Positions 43,966-53,228 are shown, counted from the first letter of the stretch. The stretch: DNA of 64,000 nt from Neolewinella aurantiaca (GCF_008014675.1 NZ_VOXD01000001.1:62001-126000); one strand, 5' to 3'. Numbers and translations are program-made. The notes: generated by a model not told the origin, from the letters alone.

Positions 43966-44020
43966 CGCCCTCTGAGTGTCAACTCTTTGGTATCGAAAGA
44001 CTACAACCGGCCTTTTATCT

Positions 44021-44932
44021 ATGTCAGTAATCGTAAACAACCTCACCAAAATATACGGCGATCAACGTGCCCTGGACGGGATCAGTTTTGAAGCTCCTGC
44101 CGGGCAAATACTGGGTTTTTTGGGTCCTAATGGAGCAGGGAAGACCACCACGATGAAAATTTTGACGTGCTACCTCAGCCAGTCTTCCGGGAGTGCCTCG
44201 GTCTTTGGGCACGATGTAGAGACCGACAGTCTGGAAGTGCGCAAGCTGGTCGGGTACCTCCCCGAGCATAACCCACTGTACAAGGATATGTACGTCCGGG
44301 AATACCTGGCTTTTGCCGCCAGGGCCAACAAACTCCCGAAAGCAAAAGCACGAATTGAAGAGTTGATCGAAATGACGGGACTCGGCCGGGAAAGCCATAA
44401 ACTGATCGGCGCGCTCTCGAAAGGGTACCGCCAAAGGGTAGGGCTGGCTCAGGCCATGCTTCATGACCCCAAAGTGCTCATCCTCGATGAGCCAACCAGT
44501 GGTCTGGATCCTAACCAACTGGCCGAAATCAGAACCCTCATAAAAACACTGGGTAAAGAGAAGACCGTCATCTTCAGCACGCACATCATGCAGGAAGTAC
44601 AGGCTCTTTGCGACCGGGTGATCATAATCGACCGTGGCCGTCTCGTTGCCGATGACCCAATTGAGCGGTTGAAACAGCGCCTGTCGGGAGACTCTTCTTT
44701 GCTGGTTACCTTTGACCGGGCGGTGGATACCGCAAAATTGAGCCAAATCAAAGGCGTAGCGCGGGCGGTAGCCAACCCTGTCGCTCCGGATTACCGTCTT
44801 TACCTAAGTAATAAGGCCGATGCCCGGGCGGAAGTATTCCGCTTTGCGGTCGATAACCAACTGGTTTTGCTCGGTCTGCAGCAGGAAGACCTGAGTGTGG
44901 AAGAAGTATTCCGGGCATTGACCAAACAATAA
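44021..44932 (+). CDS. gldA: Gliding-associated ABC transporter ATPase GldA
   Basis: This 303-residue ATPase starts MSVIVNNLTKIYGDQRALDG, with Walker A GPNGAGKTT at residues 35-43, the signature LSKGYRQR near 136, Walker B VLILDEPTSGLD, and the GldA-type C-terminal domain ending SVEEVFRALTKQ. GldA works with GldF and GldG in an ABC transporter linked to gliding in Bacteroidota. The partner gldF lies 731 bp downstream after one unknown gene. gldG is not seen in the window. The start at ATG 44021 is preferred over an upstream in-frame one lacking a promoter. Confidence 0.9.
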   Translation: MSVIVNNLTKIYGDQRALDGISFEAPAGQILGFLGPNGAGKTTTMKILTCYLSQSSGSASVFGHDVETDSLEVRKLVGYLPEHNPLYKDMYVREYLAFAARANKLPKAKARIEELIEMTGLGRESHKLIGALSKGYRQRVGLAQAMLHDPKVLILDEPTSGLDPNQLAEIRTLIKTLGKEKTVIFSTHIMQEVQALCDRVIIIDRGRLVADDPIERLKQRLSGDSSLLVTFDRAVDTAKLSQIKGVARAVANPVAPDYRLYLSNKADARAEVFRFAVDNQLVLLGLQQEDLSVEEVFRALTKQ

Positions 44933-44948
44933 ACGAGACCGTCATCCA

Positions 44949-45599
44949 ATGAAAATAACTTTACTTAGTGTATTTACCTGCCTTGCACTTGGCCTTTGTG
45001 CTCAGGCCAATCTCGATGCTGAATTCCGGTTCCCGGAAGGAGTGTACCTCAGCCATGCCTCACTGCTGGCAAACGAACCGGACCTGAAGTGGGAGGCGAT
45101 CGACGGAGAGATGGTACAACTGCCCGAAGACTTTCGTGTCCAGATTGCGGACTACGGCTATAAGGACGTTCGGATAAATGCGGATATAATTCCCTATGCC
45201 ATCAGTCTGGACGGTTTACCCTACCTCTTCGTGAAAAAGAACAATGAGCGGGGCTACTACGAATTTGCCGGCTTGAGGGTATTAGGTACCCTGAGTACGA
45301 TTCGTTATGATACAACGATCACCACCCGCCGGCTGATGAAGGCATACAATCCGGCCAATGGTCAGCCTTTCCGTCAGGCTTATGTTGAACGCGAAAAAAC
45401 CGTGCCGCTCAACAAGATACTGGACCTGCGCTCCGGCGCCCTGTACCCGTTTGATCAACCTACACTACTGCTGCTTTGCGCAGAAGATGAAGAGTTGGTT
45501 ACCGCACTGAAAGTTACTGACCCGGCAGATGAGCAAATGCTTTTGCGTGCGCTGAAACTATACGATGACCGCCATCCGTTATCTTTGCCGCTTCGTTAG
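44949..45599 (+). CDS. Secreted protein between gldA and gldF
   Basis: This 216-residue protein has a signal peptide (MKITLLSVFTCLALGLC, cleavage after AQ). The mature part has no membrane helices, a beta-rich middle (EGVYLSHASLLANEPDLKWE; FVKKNNERGYYEFAGLRVLG) and a helical C-terminus. No lipobox with the right spacing and no sorting tail is seen. I do not recognise it. Its position 16 bp after gldA and 64 bp before gldF suggests the three are one operon and may make it an accessory of the transporter, but this is inference only. Confidence 0.7.
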   Translation: MKITLLSVFTCLALGLCAQANLDAEFRFPEGVYLSHASLLANEPDLKWEAIDGEMVQLPEDFRVQIADYGYKDVRINADIIPYAISLDGLPYLFVKKNNERGYYEFAGLRVLGTLSTIRYDTTITTRRLMKAYNPANGQPFRQAYVEREKTVPLNKILDLRSGALYPFDQPTLLLLCAEDEELVTALKVTDPADEQMLLRALKLYDDRHPLSLPLR

Positions 45600-45663
45600 T
45601 CAGGCCGGGTAACGAGAACGTCAAACGGGCGATTGCGCCTGTTTCCAAGCTTAAAAGACACCA

Positions 45664-46395
45664 ATGTTAGCTATTTACACCAAGGAAATCAATGCATTTT
45701 TCTCTTCCCTGATCGGCTATATCGTGATTGCGGTATTCCTGTTGGTGATGGGGTTCTTCATGTTTGTTGTGCCGGATTCGAGCCTGCTCCGGTTCGGCTA
45801 CGCGAGCCTGGGCCCGTTTTTTACCTTAGCTCCCAACGTTTTGACTTTCATCATTCCGGCCATCTGCATGCGGGCGTTTGCTGAAGAAAAACAAACCGGA
45901 GCGATCGAACTGCTGGTGACCCGGCCACTGCGGGACATCGAGATCGTGATGGGGAAATTCCTGGCTTGCCTGACCCTGGTCGTGATTGCTTTGGTACCAA
46001 CGGTGCTTTACTACTATACCATTTACCAACTCGGGGCTCCTGTCGGGAATATCGACGCGGGAGGAACCATCGGGTCATATCTTGGGTTAGTGTTTTTGTC
46101 GATGTCTTTTGTTGCGATCGGTCTTTTTGCCAGTTCGCTCACCAGCAACCAGATTGTTAGTTTCCTGCTAGCTCTGGCTCTGTCGTTCTTTTTCTACTTC
46201 GGCTTCGATCTGGTAGCTTCGATTCCTGGCTTCGACGGTCGTCCGGCCCTCTTCATTGAATCGATAGGCATGCAGGCGCACTTCCGCTCGCTGGGCCGTG
46301 GACTGATCGACAGCCGCGACGTAGTTTACTTCTTCAGTATGACCGCCTTCTTTGTGCTGCTCACGGTACTCAACCTCGAGCGGCGGAAATGGTAG
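45664..46395 (+). CDS. gldF: Gliding-associated ABC transporter permease GldF
   Basis: This 243-residue membrane protein has six hydrophobic segments and the ABC-2 features of GldF: MLAIYTKEINAFFSSLIGYI at the start, AEEKQTGAIELLVTRPL in the first cytoplasmic loop, and RDVVYFFSMTAFFVLLTVL near the end. It pairs with GldA. In most gliding Bacteroidota gldG follows gldF directly; here the next gene is fabD on the other strand, so gldG must be elsewhere or absent. Confidence 0.9.
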   Translation: MLAIYTKEINAFFSSLIGYIVIAVFLLVMGFFMFVVPDSSLLRFGYASLGPFFTLAPNVLTFIIPAICMRAFAEEKQTGAIELLVTRPLRDIEIVMGKFLACLTLVVIALVPTVLYYYTIYQLGAPVGNIDAGGTIGSYLGLVFLSMSFVAIGLFASSLTSNQIVSFLLALALSFFFYFGFDLVASIPGFDGRPALFIESIGMQAHFRSLGRGLIDSRDVVYFFSMTAFFVLLTVLNLERRKW

Positions 46396-46463
46396 GTAGT
46401 TTGGTTTGCCGGAACAGTTCGCCCGGAAGGTGAACCGTTCCGACAAATCAACTGCACGAGCCG

Positions 46464-47345
46464 TTAGCTCAGTTGCTCGACGTTCAGAGAACGGTCGACC
46501 TTGCGGATCAGACCGGCAAGGATCTTTCCTTTACCGCCTACTTCCACGAAATCAGTCAGGCCAGCGGCCTGCATGTTCTGGATCGTTTGTGTCCACCGCA
46601 CGGGGCTGGTGAGTTGAGCGATCAGTTTTGCTTTGATTTCGTCGGGGTCGGTGCTGGGCTTCGCGTCTGTGTTTTGGTATATTTCGCAAGCCGGCGGCCG
46701 AAAGCGTGCCTCCTCGATGGCAGCGCGAAGGCGGTCCTGAGCCGGTTGCATCAGCGGGCTATGGAAGGCTCCGCCTACGGGCAGTGGCACTACGCGGCGG
46801 GCACCGAGATCGGTCAGGATCTTAGCTGCTTTTTCAACACCTTCCACTGATCCGGAAATTACGAGCTGGCCGTTGGTGTTGTAATTGGCGGGAACAACCA
46901 CCTCCTCGATAGCTGCACATGCATTTTCGATGATGTCATCGTCCAGCCCGAGAACTGCAGCCATGGTGCCGGGAACAGCTTCCGTCGCCTCCTGCATTGC
47001 GAGTGCACGCTCAGCTACAAGCCGCAGAGCGGAGGGGAAGTCGAGCGCTCCTGCTGCCACTAGCGCCGAGAACTCACCCAGACTGTGACCTGCCACCGCG
47101 GTTGGTTGTTCAATGTCGTCGTTGATCAGGTAAGTGATTGCTGAATGGCAGAAGATCGCCGGTTGGGTGATCTTGGTTTCGCGCAGTTCCTCTTCAGAAC
47201 CGGTAAACATCACTTTGGATAGCTCGTAGCCGAGAACGTCGTCAGCCTGCTTAAACAGGGCCTGTGCCTCCGGGCTGAGGTCGTAAAGATCTTTACCCAT
47301 GCCGCTGAACTGGGCGCCCTGGCCGGGGAATACATATGCTTTCAT
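46464..47345 (-). CDS. fabD: Malonyl-CoA:ACP transacylase FabD
   Basis: This 293-residue enzyme loads malonyl onto acyl carrier protein. It starts MKAYVFPGQGAQFSGMGKDL; GHSLGEFSAL contains the catalytic serine, GGAFHSPLM the catalytic histidine, and VEVGGKGKILAGLI is the family C-terminal segment. The start is the ATG before KAYVFPGQG; an upstream in-frame start lies across the promoter box. It is monocistronic. Confidence 0.95.
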   Translation of the reverse strand: MKAYVFPGQGAQFSGMGKDLYDLSPEAQALFKQADDVLGYELSKVMFTGSEEELRETKITQPAIFCHSAITYLINDDIEQPTAVAGHSLGEFSALVAAGALDFPSALRLVAERALAMQEATEAVPGTMAAVLGLDDDIIENACAAIEEVVVPANYNTNGQLVISGSVEGVEKAAKILTDLGARRVVPLPVGGAFHSPLMQPAQDRLRAAIEEARFRPPACEIYQNTDAKPSTDPDEIKAKLIAQLTSPVRWTQTIQNMQAAGLTDFVEVGGKGKILAGLIRKVDRSLNVEQLS

Positions 47346-47381
47346 AAATCTAGGTTGTTTTGGTCTTTGGAATAGGGAAGG

Positions 47382-47390
47382 GCAAAAGTA
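47382..47390 (-). promoter_or_regulatory. -7 promoter box of fabD
   Basis: On the minus strand, TACTTTTGC fits TAnnTTTG, 36 bp before the fabD start. Confidence 0.6.
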
Positions 47391-47516
47391 ACAAAGCGAA
47401 GCGGTACGGACTTGTTCAATTCCCAAGGGGCATATCTTAGGCCAGCCGAAGCTGCTGCTCTAACATATTATTGTAATAGTTGCCATTCAGCGTCCTTCAG
47501 CCCCGTCGGTGTATCC

Positions 47517-47524
47517 TACCTTTG
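47517..47524 (+). promoter_or_regulatory. -7 promoter box of DUF423 gene
   Basis: TACCTTTG ends 5 bp before the ATG, so the mRNA is probably almost leaderless. Confidence 0.55.
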
Positions 47525-47529
47525 CTGGT

Positions 47530-47931
47530 ATGAAAAACCTCCTCCGATTAACAGCGCTTCTTGGCGCGCTTGCCGTGGCTATTGGCGCCTTCGGCGCCCA
47601 CGGTCTTAAGGAAATGGTGAGCGCGGAATACCTGGAAACTTTCCGAACGGGTGTGACGTATCAATTCTACCACGTTCTGGCGATGGGCGGCGCGATTGCG
47701 CTCTCTGCCTTGCCTGGTATCAGTCACCACCGGCTGCGGCAGGCGGTATGGTGTTGGGCCGTTGGTATTTTGCTGTTCTCCGGATCGCTCTACCTGTTGA
47801 GCCTCCGCGAGGTCATCAGTATTCCTGTGGCGGTACTTGGCCCGATCACCCCGTTGGGCGGATTATTTTTTATCGTTGGTTGGGTGCTGCTTTTACTCGC
47901 TCCCAGCCGTAATTTTGGCGCCGATGCGTAA
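47530..47931 (+). CDS. DUF423 inner-membrane protein
   Basis: This 133-residue protein has four membrane helices and the DUF423 N-terminus: LGALAVAIGAFGAHGLKEM, followed by TFRTGVTYQFYHVLAMGGAI and ITPLGGLFFIVGWVLLL. The function of the family is unknown. The next gene starts inside its last codons (8-bp overlap), implying translational coupling with the nucleotidase-domain lipoprotein. The start is the ATG after the -7 box. Confidence 0.9.
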   Translation: MKNLLRLTALLGALAVAIGAFGAHGLKEMVSAEYLETFRTGVTYQFYHVLAMGGAIALSALPGISHHRLRQAVWCWAVGILLFSGSLYLLSLREVISIPVAVLGPITPLGGLFFIVGWVLLLLAPSRNFGADA

Positions 47932-48673
47932 CCTGATATACCTCCTTCTCGCCCTTACTGCTTTCAGCTGCCGGGGCCCACTTTATTCTCCGACGGTTCA
48001 ACCCCGTTATTATAAAGTTACCGATAAAATTGAAGCAAACGAGGCGGGGCCGCAGGTGCAAAATATGGTTGAGACCATCGCTCCGTACAAAGCCCAGCTC
48101 GACGCGAAAATGAACCGCGTTCTCGCTACCGTGGAAACACCTTTGGTCAAAGGTGCTCCCGAGAGCACCCTGGGCAACTGGTCAGCCGACCTCCTTGCGG
48201 CTGCAGCCTCGGCCAATTACCCAAACACAAACATTGCTTTTGCGACGATGAACCAGGGCGGCATCCGCGTGTCCGGGATCGGAGCCGGCCCGCTGATCGT
48301 CTCCGAAATCTACGAACTAATGCCCTTCGACAACACCCTGGTGTTGATGGAGCTCAGCGGAAAAGAACTTCGCGAATTCATCAGTCACATCGTCAACTCC
48401 GGCGGATGGCCGGTAAGCAGCGGGCTTGCGGTGCACAGGAAGGCTAGTGGCCTAACCATCCGCATTCAAGGGCGCCCTCTTGCCGATGAAGAGCGGTATA
48501 CTATTGCCCTGCCTGATTATGTCGCAGGAGGCGGAAGCAACTCCACCATGCTTAAAGACAAAGAGCGGACCGACTCCGGCTTGCTCATCCGTGACCTCCT
48601 CATCGAATACGCAGGTAAAATCTCCGAACCCATCAACGTAGTAGTCGAAGGACGGCGGATGAGACTGGAATAG
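47924..48673 (+). CDS. 5'-nucleotidase C-terminal domain lipoprotein
   Basis: This 249-residue protein begins MRNLIYLLLALTAFSC, a lipoprotein signal, so it is membrane-anchored outside the cytoplasm. The rest matches the C-terminal substrate-binding domain of UshA-like 5'-nucleotidases: APESTLGNWSADLLAAAA, NQGGIRVSGIGAGPL, YELMPFDNTLVLMELSGKEL and DYVAGGGSNSTML. The metallophosphatase half is encoded by the next gene, so the usual two-domain enzyme is split in two. A copy of the dispersed 20-bp motif lies in the codons for AGPQVQ. Confidence 0.88.
   Translation: MRNLIYLLLALTAFSCRGPLYSPTVQPRYYKVTDKIEANEAGPQVQNMVETIAPYKAQLDAKMNRVLATVETPLVKGAPESTLGNWSADLLAAAASANYPNTNIAFATMNQGGIRVSGIGAGPLIVSEIYELMPFDNTLVLMELSGKELREFISHIVNSGGWPVSSGLAVHRKASGLTIRIQGRPLADEERYTIALPDYVAGGGSNSTMLKDKERTDSGLLIRDLLIEYAGKISEPINVVVEGRRMRLE
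48043..48062 (-). repeat. Dispersed 20-bp motif in nucleotidase-domain gene
   Basis: Two mismatches to the consensus. Confidence 0.7.
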
Positions 48674-48746
48674 GAAGAAGAACAATTCTCCCACCTCCGG
48701 TTCAGACGCTTCTGGTACTGATTCTCTACCTCCTAATTTCTACAAT

Positions 48747-49664
48747 ATGCCAACGAGAAGATTTTTCCTGAAAAAAGCCGCCGTCGGCGGAGGACTGTTG
48801 ATGTTGCCGGGGCTGGCTTCCGCTTCGTCTTTGATGAAAGGGGTGCCCAGGCTAACCATCCTGCACACCAACGACTGGCACAGTCGTATCGAGCCCTTCC
48901 CCGACGATGGCGGGCGAAACGCCAACCAGGGCGGCGCCGTTCGTAGAATGAGGCTGATCAGCGAAATCCGCGCCACTGAGTCTAATGTGCTCTTACTGGA
49001 CAGCGGAGACATCTTTCAGGGGACGCCTTATTTCAACTTCTTCGCCGGCGAGCTGGAGATGAAGTTGATGAGCCAGATGGGCTACGATGCCGCAACCATC
49101 GGTAACCATGATTTCGACGGAGGAATGGAAAACCTGGCCACGCAGATGAACCACGCCAGCTTTCCGATGCTTTCGGCGAATTACGACTTCACGGGGACGC
49201 CCCTCGCCGGAATGACGGAACCTTATAAAATCTTCAGGAAAGAGGGAATAAAAGTGGGGGTTTTCGGGTTAGGGATCAAGCTCTCCGGTCTGGTTCCCGA
49301 TGAACTGTTCGGAAAGACCCAGTACCTCGACCCCCTGGCCCGTGGCAACGAAACGGCCCGGATACTCCGGCACAAAGAAAAGTGCGATCTGGTTATTTGT
49401 CTGAGTCACTTAGGCTACAAGTATCGTAACGACGATGAGGTAGACGACATCGACCTTGCCTCTTCATCCAACGACATCGACATCATTCTGGGAGGACACA
49501 CCCATACTTTTCTCAACGAACCAACCCTCGTAAACAACCAGCAAGGTGACCCGGTGATCGTGAATCAGGTCGGATTTGCCGGCCTCAGGCTCGGCCGGAT
49601 GGATATAACCTTCCCCGGAGACTCCAAGCGCCGATGCGTCGCTTGCAATAATTTGCGGGTATAA
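48747..49664 (+). CDS. Tat-exported metallophosphatase (5'-nucleotidase N-domain)
   Basis: This 305-residue protein starts MPTRRFFLKKAAVGGGLLM, a twin-arginine signal, so it is exported folded. The metallophosphatase motifs are complete: HTNDWHSR, DSGDIFQG, GNHDFDGG and GGHTHTFL. The C-terminal substrate-binding domain of UshA enzymes is missing and is supplied by the upstream gene, 73 bp before. The pair probably releases phosphate from nucleotides or similar compounds in the periplasm. The last residues (KRRCVACNNLRV) look untypical and could result from a small change near the end. Confidence 0.88.
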   Translation: MPTRRFFLKKAAVGGGLLMLPGLASASSLMKGVPRLTILHTNDWHSRIEPFPDDGGRNANQGGAVRRMRLISEIRATESNVLLLDSGDIFQGTPYFNFFAGELEMKLMSQMGYDAATIGNHDFDGGMENLATQMNHASFPMLSANYDFTGTPLAGMTEPYKIFRKEGIKVGVFGLGIKLSGLVPDELFGKTQYLDPLARGNETARILRHKEKCDLVICLSHLGYKYRNDDEVDDIDLASSSNDIDIILGGHTHTFLNEPTLVNNQQGDPVIVNQVGFAGLRLGRMDITFPGDSKRRCVACNNLRV

Positions 49665-50006
49665 ATTTGGGTTTAATCGCGTCCTGCTTATGACAAAATT
49701 GCCGATCCGGGGGTTAGACGTATGACAAAAATAATTCTGCCGAAATAAGCAGTGTTTTACTTGCGCGTGTGCTGTGTTTCTCCCCATATTTGCCGTCCGT
49801 CTGAACAACACAGACGATGAGAATCACACCGACCTGCGCTTGTTCCGCTCTCCACCACAGGGCCGCTGAAGGAACAAATGCCGACCCCGCGGAATTGCGG
49901 TTCCCGTTTTATTGTAACTTACTGAACTACGCAATTTTATTTATTAACTGACCGGCATTAACCCCGCCGTGATTGGAACACATCTACTGTGCAACTGGGA
50001 TACAAA
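49665..50006. other. Region upstream of dnaA, no origin signal seen
   Basis: This 342-bp gap has no reading frame of interest. I looked for DnaA boxes (TTATCCACA and close forms) and found none. AT-rich sequence occurs only in the last 50 bp. The replication origin is therefore probably not here, though diverged boxes cannot be excluded. Confidence 0.5.
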
Positions 50007-51443
50007 ATGGATCATACCTCTATCTGGAACAACTGTCTGCAGAACATTCGGCAAAACGTCGACCCCCAAAGTTTTCAGACTTGGTTCGCCCCGATACGCC
50101 CTGTTGCTTTGCAACAGAATGAACTCACGATCCAGATCCCCAACCGCCTGTTCTACGAATGGCTGGAGGAGCACTATGTCGATGTCCTGAAATCGAGCCT
50201 TCAGCAAGCTCTCGGAACTACTGGTCGACTGCAGTACCGCATCAGTCCTTCCCGTGGTGAGGGGAGAAGTGGCGCCCCAGCGCAAAACGGTGCTGCCAAA
50301 AGCGGTAACAAGAACACGAGTGCTCCTGGCCCACGTCCTGCTCCTGGCAATCCTTTCGTTATTCCTGGTGTAACCCGTCCCCGTATCCCGAGTAATCTGG
50401 ACACACGCTACACTTTCGATAACTTCATCGAAGGAGACTGTAACAGCCTCGCGCGTAACGCAGCCAAGGCGGTGGCCGATAACCCCGCCAACACGGCCTT
50501 CAATCCACTGGTGATTCACGGTAACGTAGGGTTGGGTAAAACGCACCTCCTGCAGGCCATCGGTAACCACATCACACAGAAGTTCCCCAATAAAGCGGTG
50601 CTGTACGTGAGTACCGATACCTTCACTAATCAACTGGTCAGCTCCATCGGAAGCAACACCACCAACGATCTGGTCAATTGGTACCAGAACGTAGACGTTC
50701 TGCTGGTCGACGATATCCAGCAACTCGTAAAGCGCAAGAAAACGCAGGATGTGTTCTTCAACCTGTTCAACGTGCTGCGCCAAAACAACAAGGCTGTTGT
50801 AATGACCTGTGACCGCCCGATCATTGAACTCGACATCGAAGAGCGGCTGCGCAGTCGCTTCCAGTGGGGCTTGAGTGCCGACCTGAGCATGCCGGCCCTG
50901 GAAACCCGGATGGCTATCCTCAAATCCAAAGCCGACAGCACTGCGGTGGACATCCCCGCCAACGTAGCCGAGTTCATCTGTTTTCATATTCAGCACAACA
51001 TTCGTCAGCTGGAGGGTGTGCTCAATAACCTGGTTCTGCACAAAGGAGTACTTGGTGATGGGCAGGAAATTGACCTCAAACTCGCCAAAGAAGTACTCAA
51101 GAACTTCGTTACTGAGATCAACAAAGAAGTGACACCGGATGTGATCCAGCGTACGGTTGCGGATTATTACAACCTCGAAGTCGAAAACCTTGCCTCTGCG
51201 ACCCGTCGCCGTCAGGTTGTGCTGGCCCGGCAGATCAGTATGTTCCTGGTGAAACAGTACACCGAAGAGAGCCTCAAGTCTATCGGGCGGATGTTCGGTG
51301 GCCGCGACCACTCAACGGTGCTCTACTCCATCAAAACGGTTAAGGATCTGATGGAAACCAACGACGAAATCCGGAAATCGCTCAGCGAACTCGAGCGTAA
51401 GATCCGGATTGGCCGGGGCGAAGGTTCCGACATGGACTTCTAA
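50007..51443 (+). CDS. dnaA: Chromosomal replication initiator DnaA
   Basis: This 478-residue initiator starts MDHTSIWNNCLQNIRQNVDP (domain I). A variable linker rich in Ala/Gly/Pro (about residues 95-130) leads to the AAA+ domain, with Walker A GNVGLGKTHL near 172-181 and Walker B VLLVDDIQQL. The DNA-binding domain IV contains GRDHSTVLYSIKTV. Length is normal. The start chosen is the ATG at the conserved N-terminus; an in-frame start 18 bp upstream is possible. It has no dnaN neighbour, as often in Bacteroidota. Confidence 0.96.
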   Translation: MDHTSIWNNCLQNIRQNVDPQSFQTWFAPIRPVALQQNELTIQIPNRLFYEWLEEHYVDVLKSSLQQALGTTGRLQYRISPSRGEGRSGAPAQNGAAKSGNKNTSAPGPRPAPGNPFVIPGVTRPRIPSNLDTRYTFDNFIEGDCNSLARNAAKAVADNPANTAFNPLVIHGNVGLGKTHLLQAIGNHITQKFPNKAVLYVSTDTFTNQLVSSIGSNTTNDLVNWYQNVDVLLVDDIQQLVKRKKTQDVFFNLFNVLRQNNKAVVMTCDRPIIELDIEERLRSRFQWGLSADLSMPALETRMAILKSKADSTAVDIPANVAEFICFHIQHNIRQLEGVLNNLVLHKGVLGDGQEIDLKLAKEVLKNFVTEINKEVTPDVIQRTVADYYNLEVENLASATRRRQVVLARQISMFLVKQYTEESLKSIGRMFGGRDHSTVLYSIKTVKDLMETNDEIRKSLSELERKIRIGRGEGSDMDF

Positions 51444-51477
51444 GAACGGTCTTTCCGCTGATCAAGACAGGACGTGC

Positions 51478-51497
51478 CCTGCACCCGCGTTCGCGCC
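51478..51497 (+). repeat. Dispersed 20-bp motif, diverged copy
   Basis: Four mismatches. It lies between convergent dnaA and the serine hydrolase gene. Confidence 0.5.
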
Positions 51498-51503
51498 TCC
51501 TTT

Positions 51504-53132
51504 CTACCGAAGCGCCGGTAACAAATGCTCGCTCAGTATCTGACCGGCTTGCCAGTGTGCGTAAGGCTTATTGTAAGCTGTTGCGGTGATTATGATGACC
51601 ACGTTGAGCTCTTCGATCATTACAATTTTATTGCCGCCGTTGCCACTTGCGTGAGCATAGGTGTAGGTAGTTCCTTCACTTTCGATGGCATCGTGCCAGA
51701 AGAGGTAGCCGTAATGGCCGCCTTTTTCGTCGTTCCTCGCTACCTGAGGCTGCAGGCTTATTGTGGCCCAATCTGCAGGGAAAATACCTTTTCCACCATC
51801 AAGGTATAACTGGCCAAAAGCGGCGAGTGACAGGGCTGACATCTTCAGGCTCCCCGCAGTATTGCCAACGCCCGTGGGGGTGTACTGCCACTTCTGATCA
51901 GTGATGCCCAGCGGGGTAAAGAGCTCCTTTTCGGCGTACGCTTCGAGCCCTCCGGGAAGTGTTTGCTGTAAGATGTCGCCCAGCAGAACGGTTCCGGCAG
52001 AGCAATAGCTCCAGCCTGAATCTTTTCGGGCCGGGAGGTCGAGGACGAACTTTGCCCAGTCGTCGGTAACGTACATTTTCTCTTCTTGTCCCGGAGAGTC
52101 GGGCCGACTGTCGTTGCTGTCGAGACCAGAAGTCATCGTGAGCAACTGATGGATGGTGGTACCGGATTTGAGAGGCGATGGGTTGGCAAATTTGCTGAGG
52201 TCGTAGAAGTCAGAGATCGGTTGGTTAACGTCCTTCAGGTGACCGTCTTTAAGGGCAAGGCCGGTTACTGCGCCGGCGAAAGATTTACCAACCGATCTGG
52301 TGTCATGAAGTGTACCACGGTCAGCGCCGTTGAAGTATTCTTCGAGGAGAATTTCTCCGTTCTTGAGCACGACCACACTTGTGATGTTGCTGAACTGGCC
52401 GCGGGCAATTTTTGCGTTCATCGTTTTTACCGGTTCGCCCCGCAGGGGCTCAGCAGCGACTGGGAACCGATCGGTAGCGGCGATGGGGTGTACGGCGACA
52501 TCGGTTGGGCTCACTTCCGGAAGTTGGGCAACCACCCGGATACTGCCGCGGGCAATCAGTGGCCCGGTTTTGAGGTCTTCAGCCTGGAGGTAAGGACGCA
52601 CTTCGATGGTGAGGTTGTGAACTCCCTGGCTCAGCGCGGCCTCGCCGCCGCCGAGCTTCATGAATTTGACCCATAAAAAGCGTCCCCAGTGGTCTTGTTC
52701 CTTCTCGCCGAACCAGGGGATGCCGAAGACGGTGGCTTCGTTTTTATAGTCGCAGGAACCGGCGCCGGTCTGGAGGTTGTAAACGTAGGTTTCTTGCCCG
52801 TCGACCAGAAAAGTGAACTGAAAGCTTCCCGCGGCGCAGAGCTCTTCGACGGTCATTTCCGGCGCCAGATCGTGGAGGTAAGACGTGATGGTTTTGTCCA
52901 GAAACATCCGGGCGTTGAACTCGGTCGCTTCGTTGAGGTGAAGGGTTGTGATGAAGTCTTCGGGGCCGAAGTCTTCGTAGTTGACCCAATCGTTGAAGAA
53001 GCGGATTTGTCCTATTTGCCCCTGGTGGAAATCATCGATGATTTCGCCGCGGCTGAGCTCGAGGGGCAAAGAAGGGGATTGCTCCGTGCATGCTGTTAGC
53101 AGCAGGAGGGGGAAGAGTAGGAAACGGTACAT
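51504..53132 (-). CDS. Serine hydrolase lipoprotein, beta-lactamase (class C) fold
   Basis: This 542-residue protein has a lipoprotein signal (MYRFLLFPLLLLTAC). The first half (about 30-210) is an extra beta-rich region of unknown role. The second half is a serine hydrolase of the penicillin-binding/class C beta-lactamase type, with SVGKSF (S-x-x-K) near residue 280 and SYCSAG in place of the usual Y-x-N. HASGNGG takes the place of K-T-G. These substitutions fit the esterase or peptidase branch more than a true beta-lactamase. It probably acts on the outer face of a membrane. It converges with dnaA. Confidence 0.85.
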   Translation of the reverse strand: MYRFLLFPLLLLTACTEQSPSLPLELSRGEIIDDFHQGQIGQIRFFNDWVNYEDFGPEDFITTLHLNEATEFNARMFLDKTITSYLHDLAPEMTVEELCAAGSFQFTFLVDGQETYVYNLQTGAGSCDYKNEATVFGIPWFGEKEQDHWGRFLWVKFMKLGGGEAALSQGVHNLTIEVRPYLQAEDLKTGPLIARGSIRVVAQLPEVSPTDVAVHPIAATDRFPVAAEPLRGEPVKTMNAKIARGQFSNITSVVVLKNGEILLEEYFNGADRGTLHDTRSVGKSFAGAVTGLALKDGHLKDVNQPISDFYDLSKFANPSPLKSGTTIHQLLTMTSGLDSNDSRPDSPGQEEKMYVTDDWAKFVLDLPARKDSGWSYCSAGTVLLGDILQQTLPGGLEAYAEKELFTPLGITDQKWQYTPTGVGNTAGSLKMSALSLAAFGQLYLDGGKGIFPADWATISLQPQVARNDEKGGHYGYLFWHDAIESEGTTYTYAHASGNGGNKIVMIEELNVVIIITATAYNKPYAHWQAGQILSEHLLPALR

Positions 53133-53228
53133 GGTTGGGCTTTGTTTTTTGCGTTGGGTTTAGTCTGTGGGAGAGTAGGATACAGGGAAGTCAATAGCGT
53201 TGCTTATCCTGTTGCGGTTGTTGCATTG

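Noticed and set aside
49944-51311. A 455-codon minus-strand frame opposite dnaA
   Set aside because: dnaA is certain on the other strand; the antisense frame has no recognisable features.
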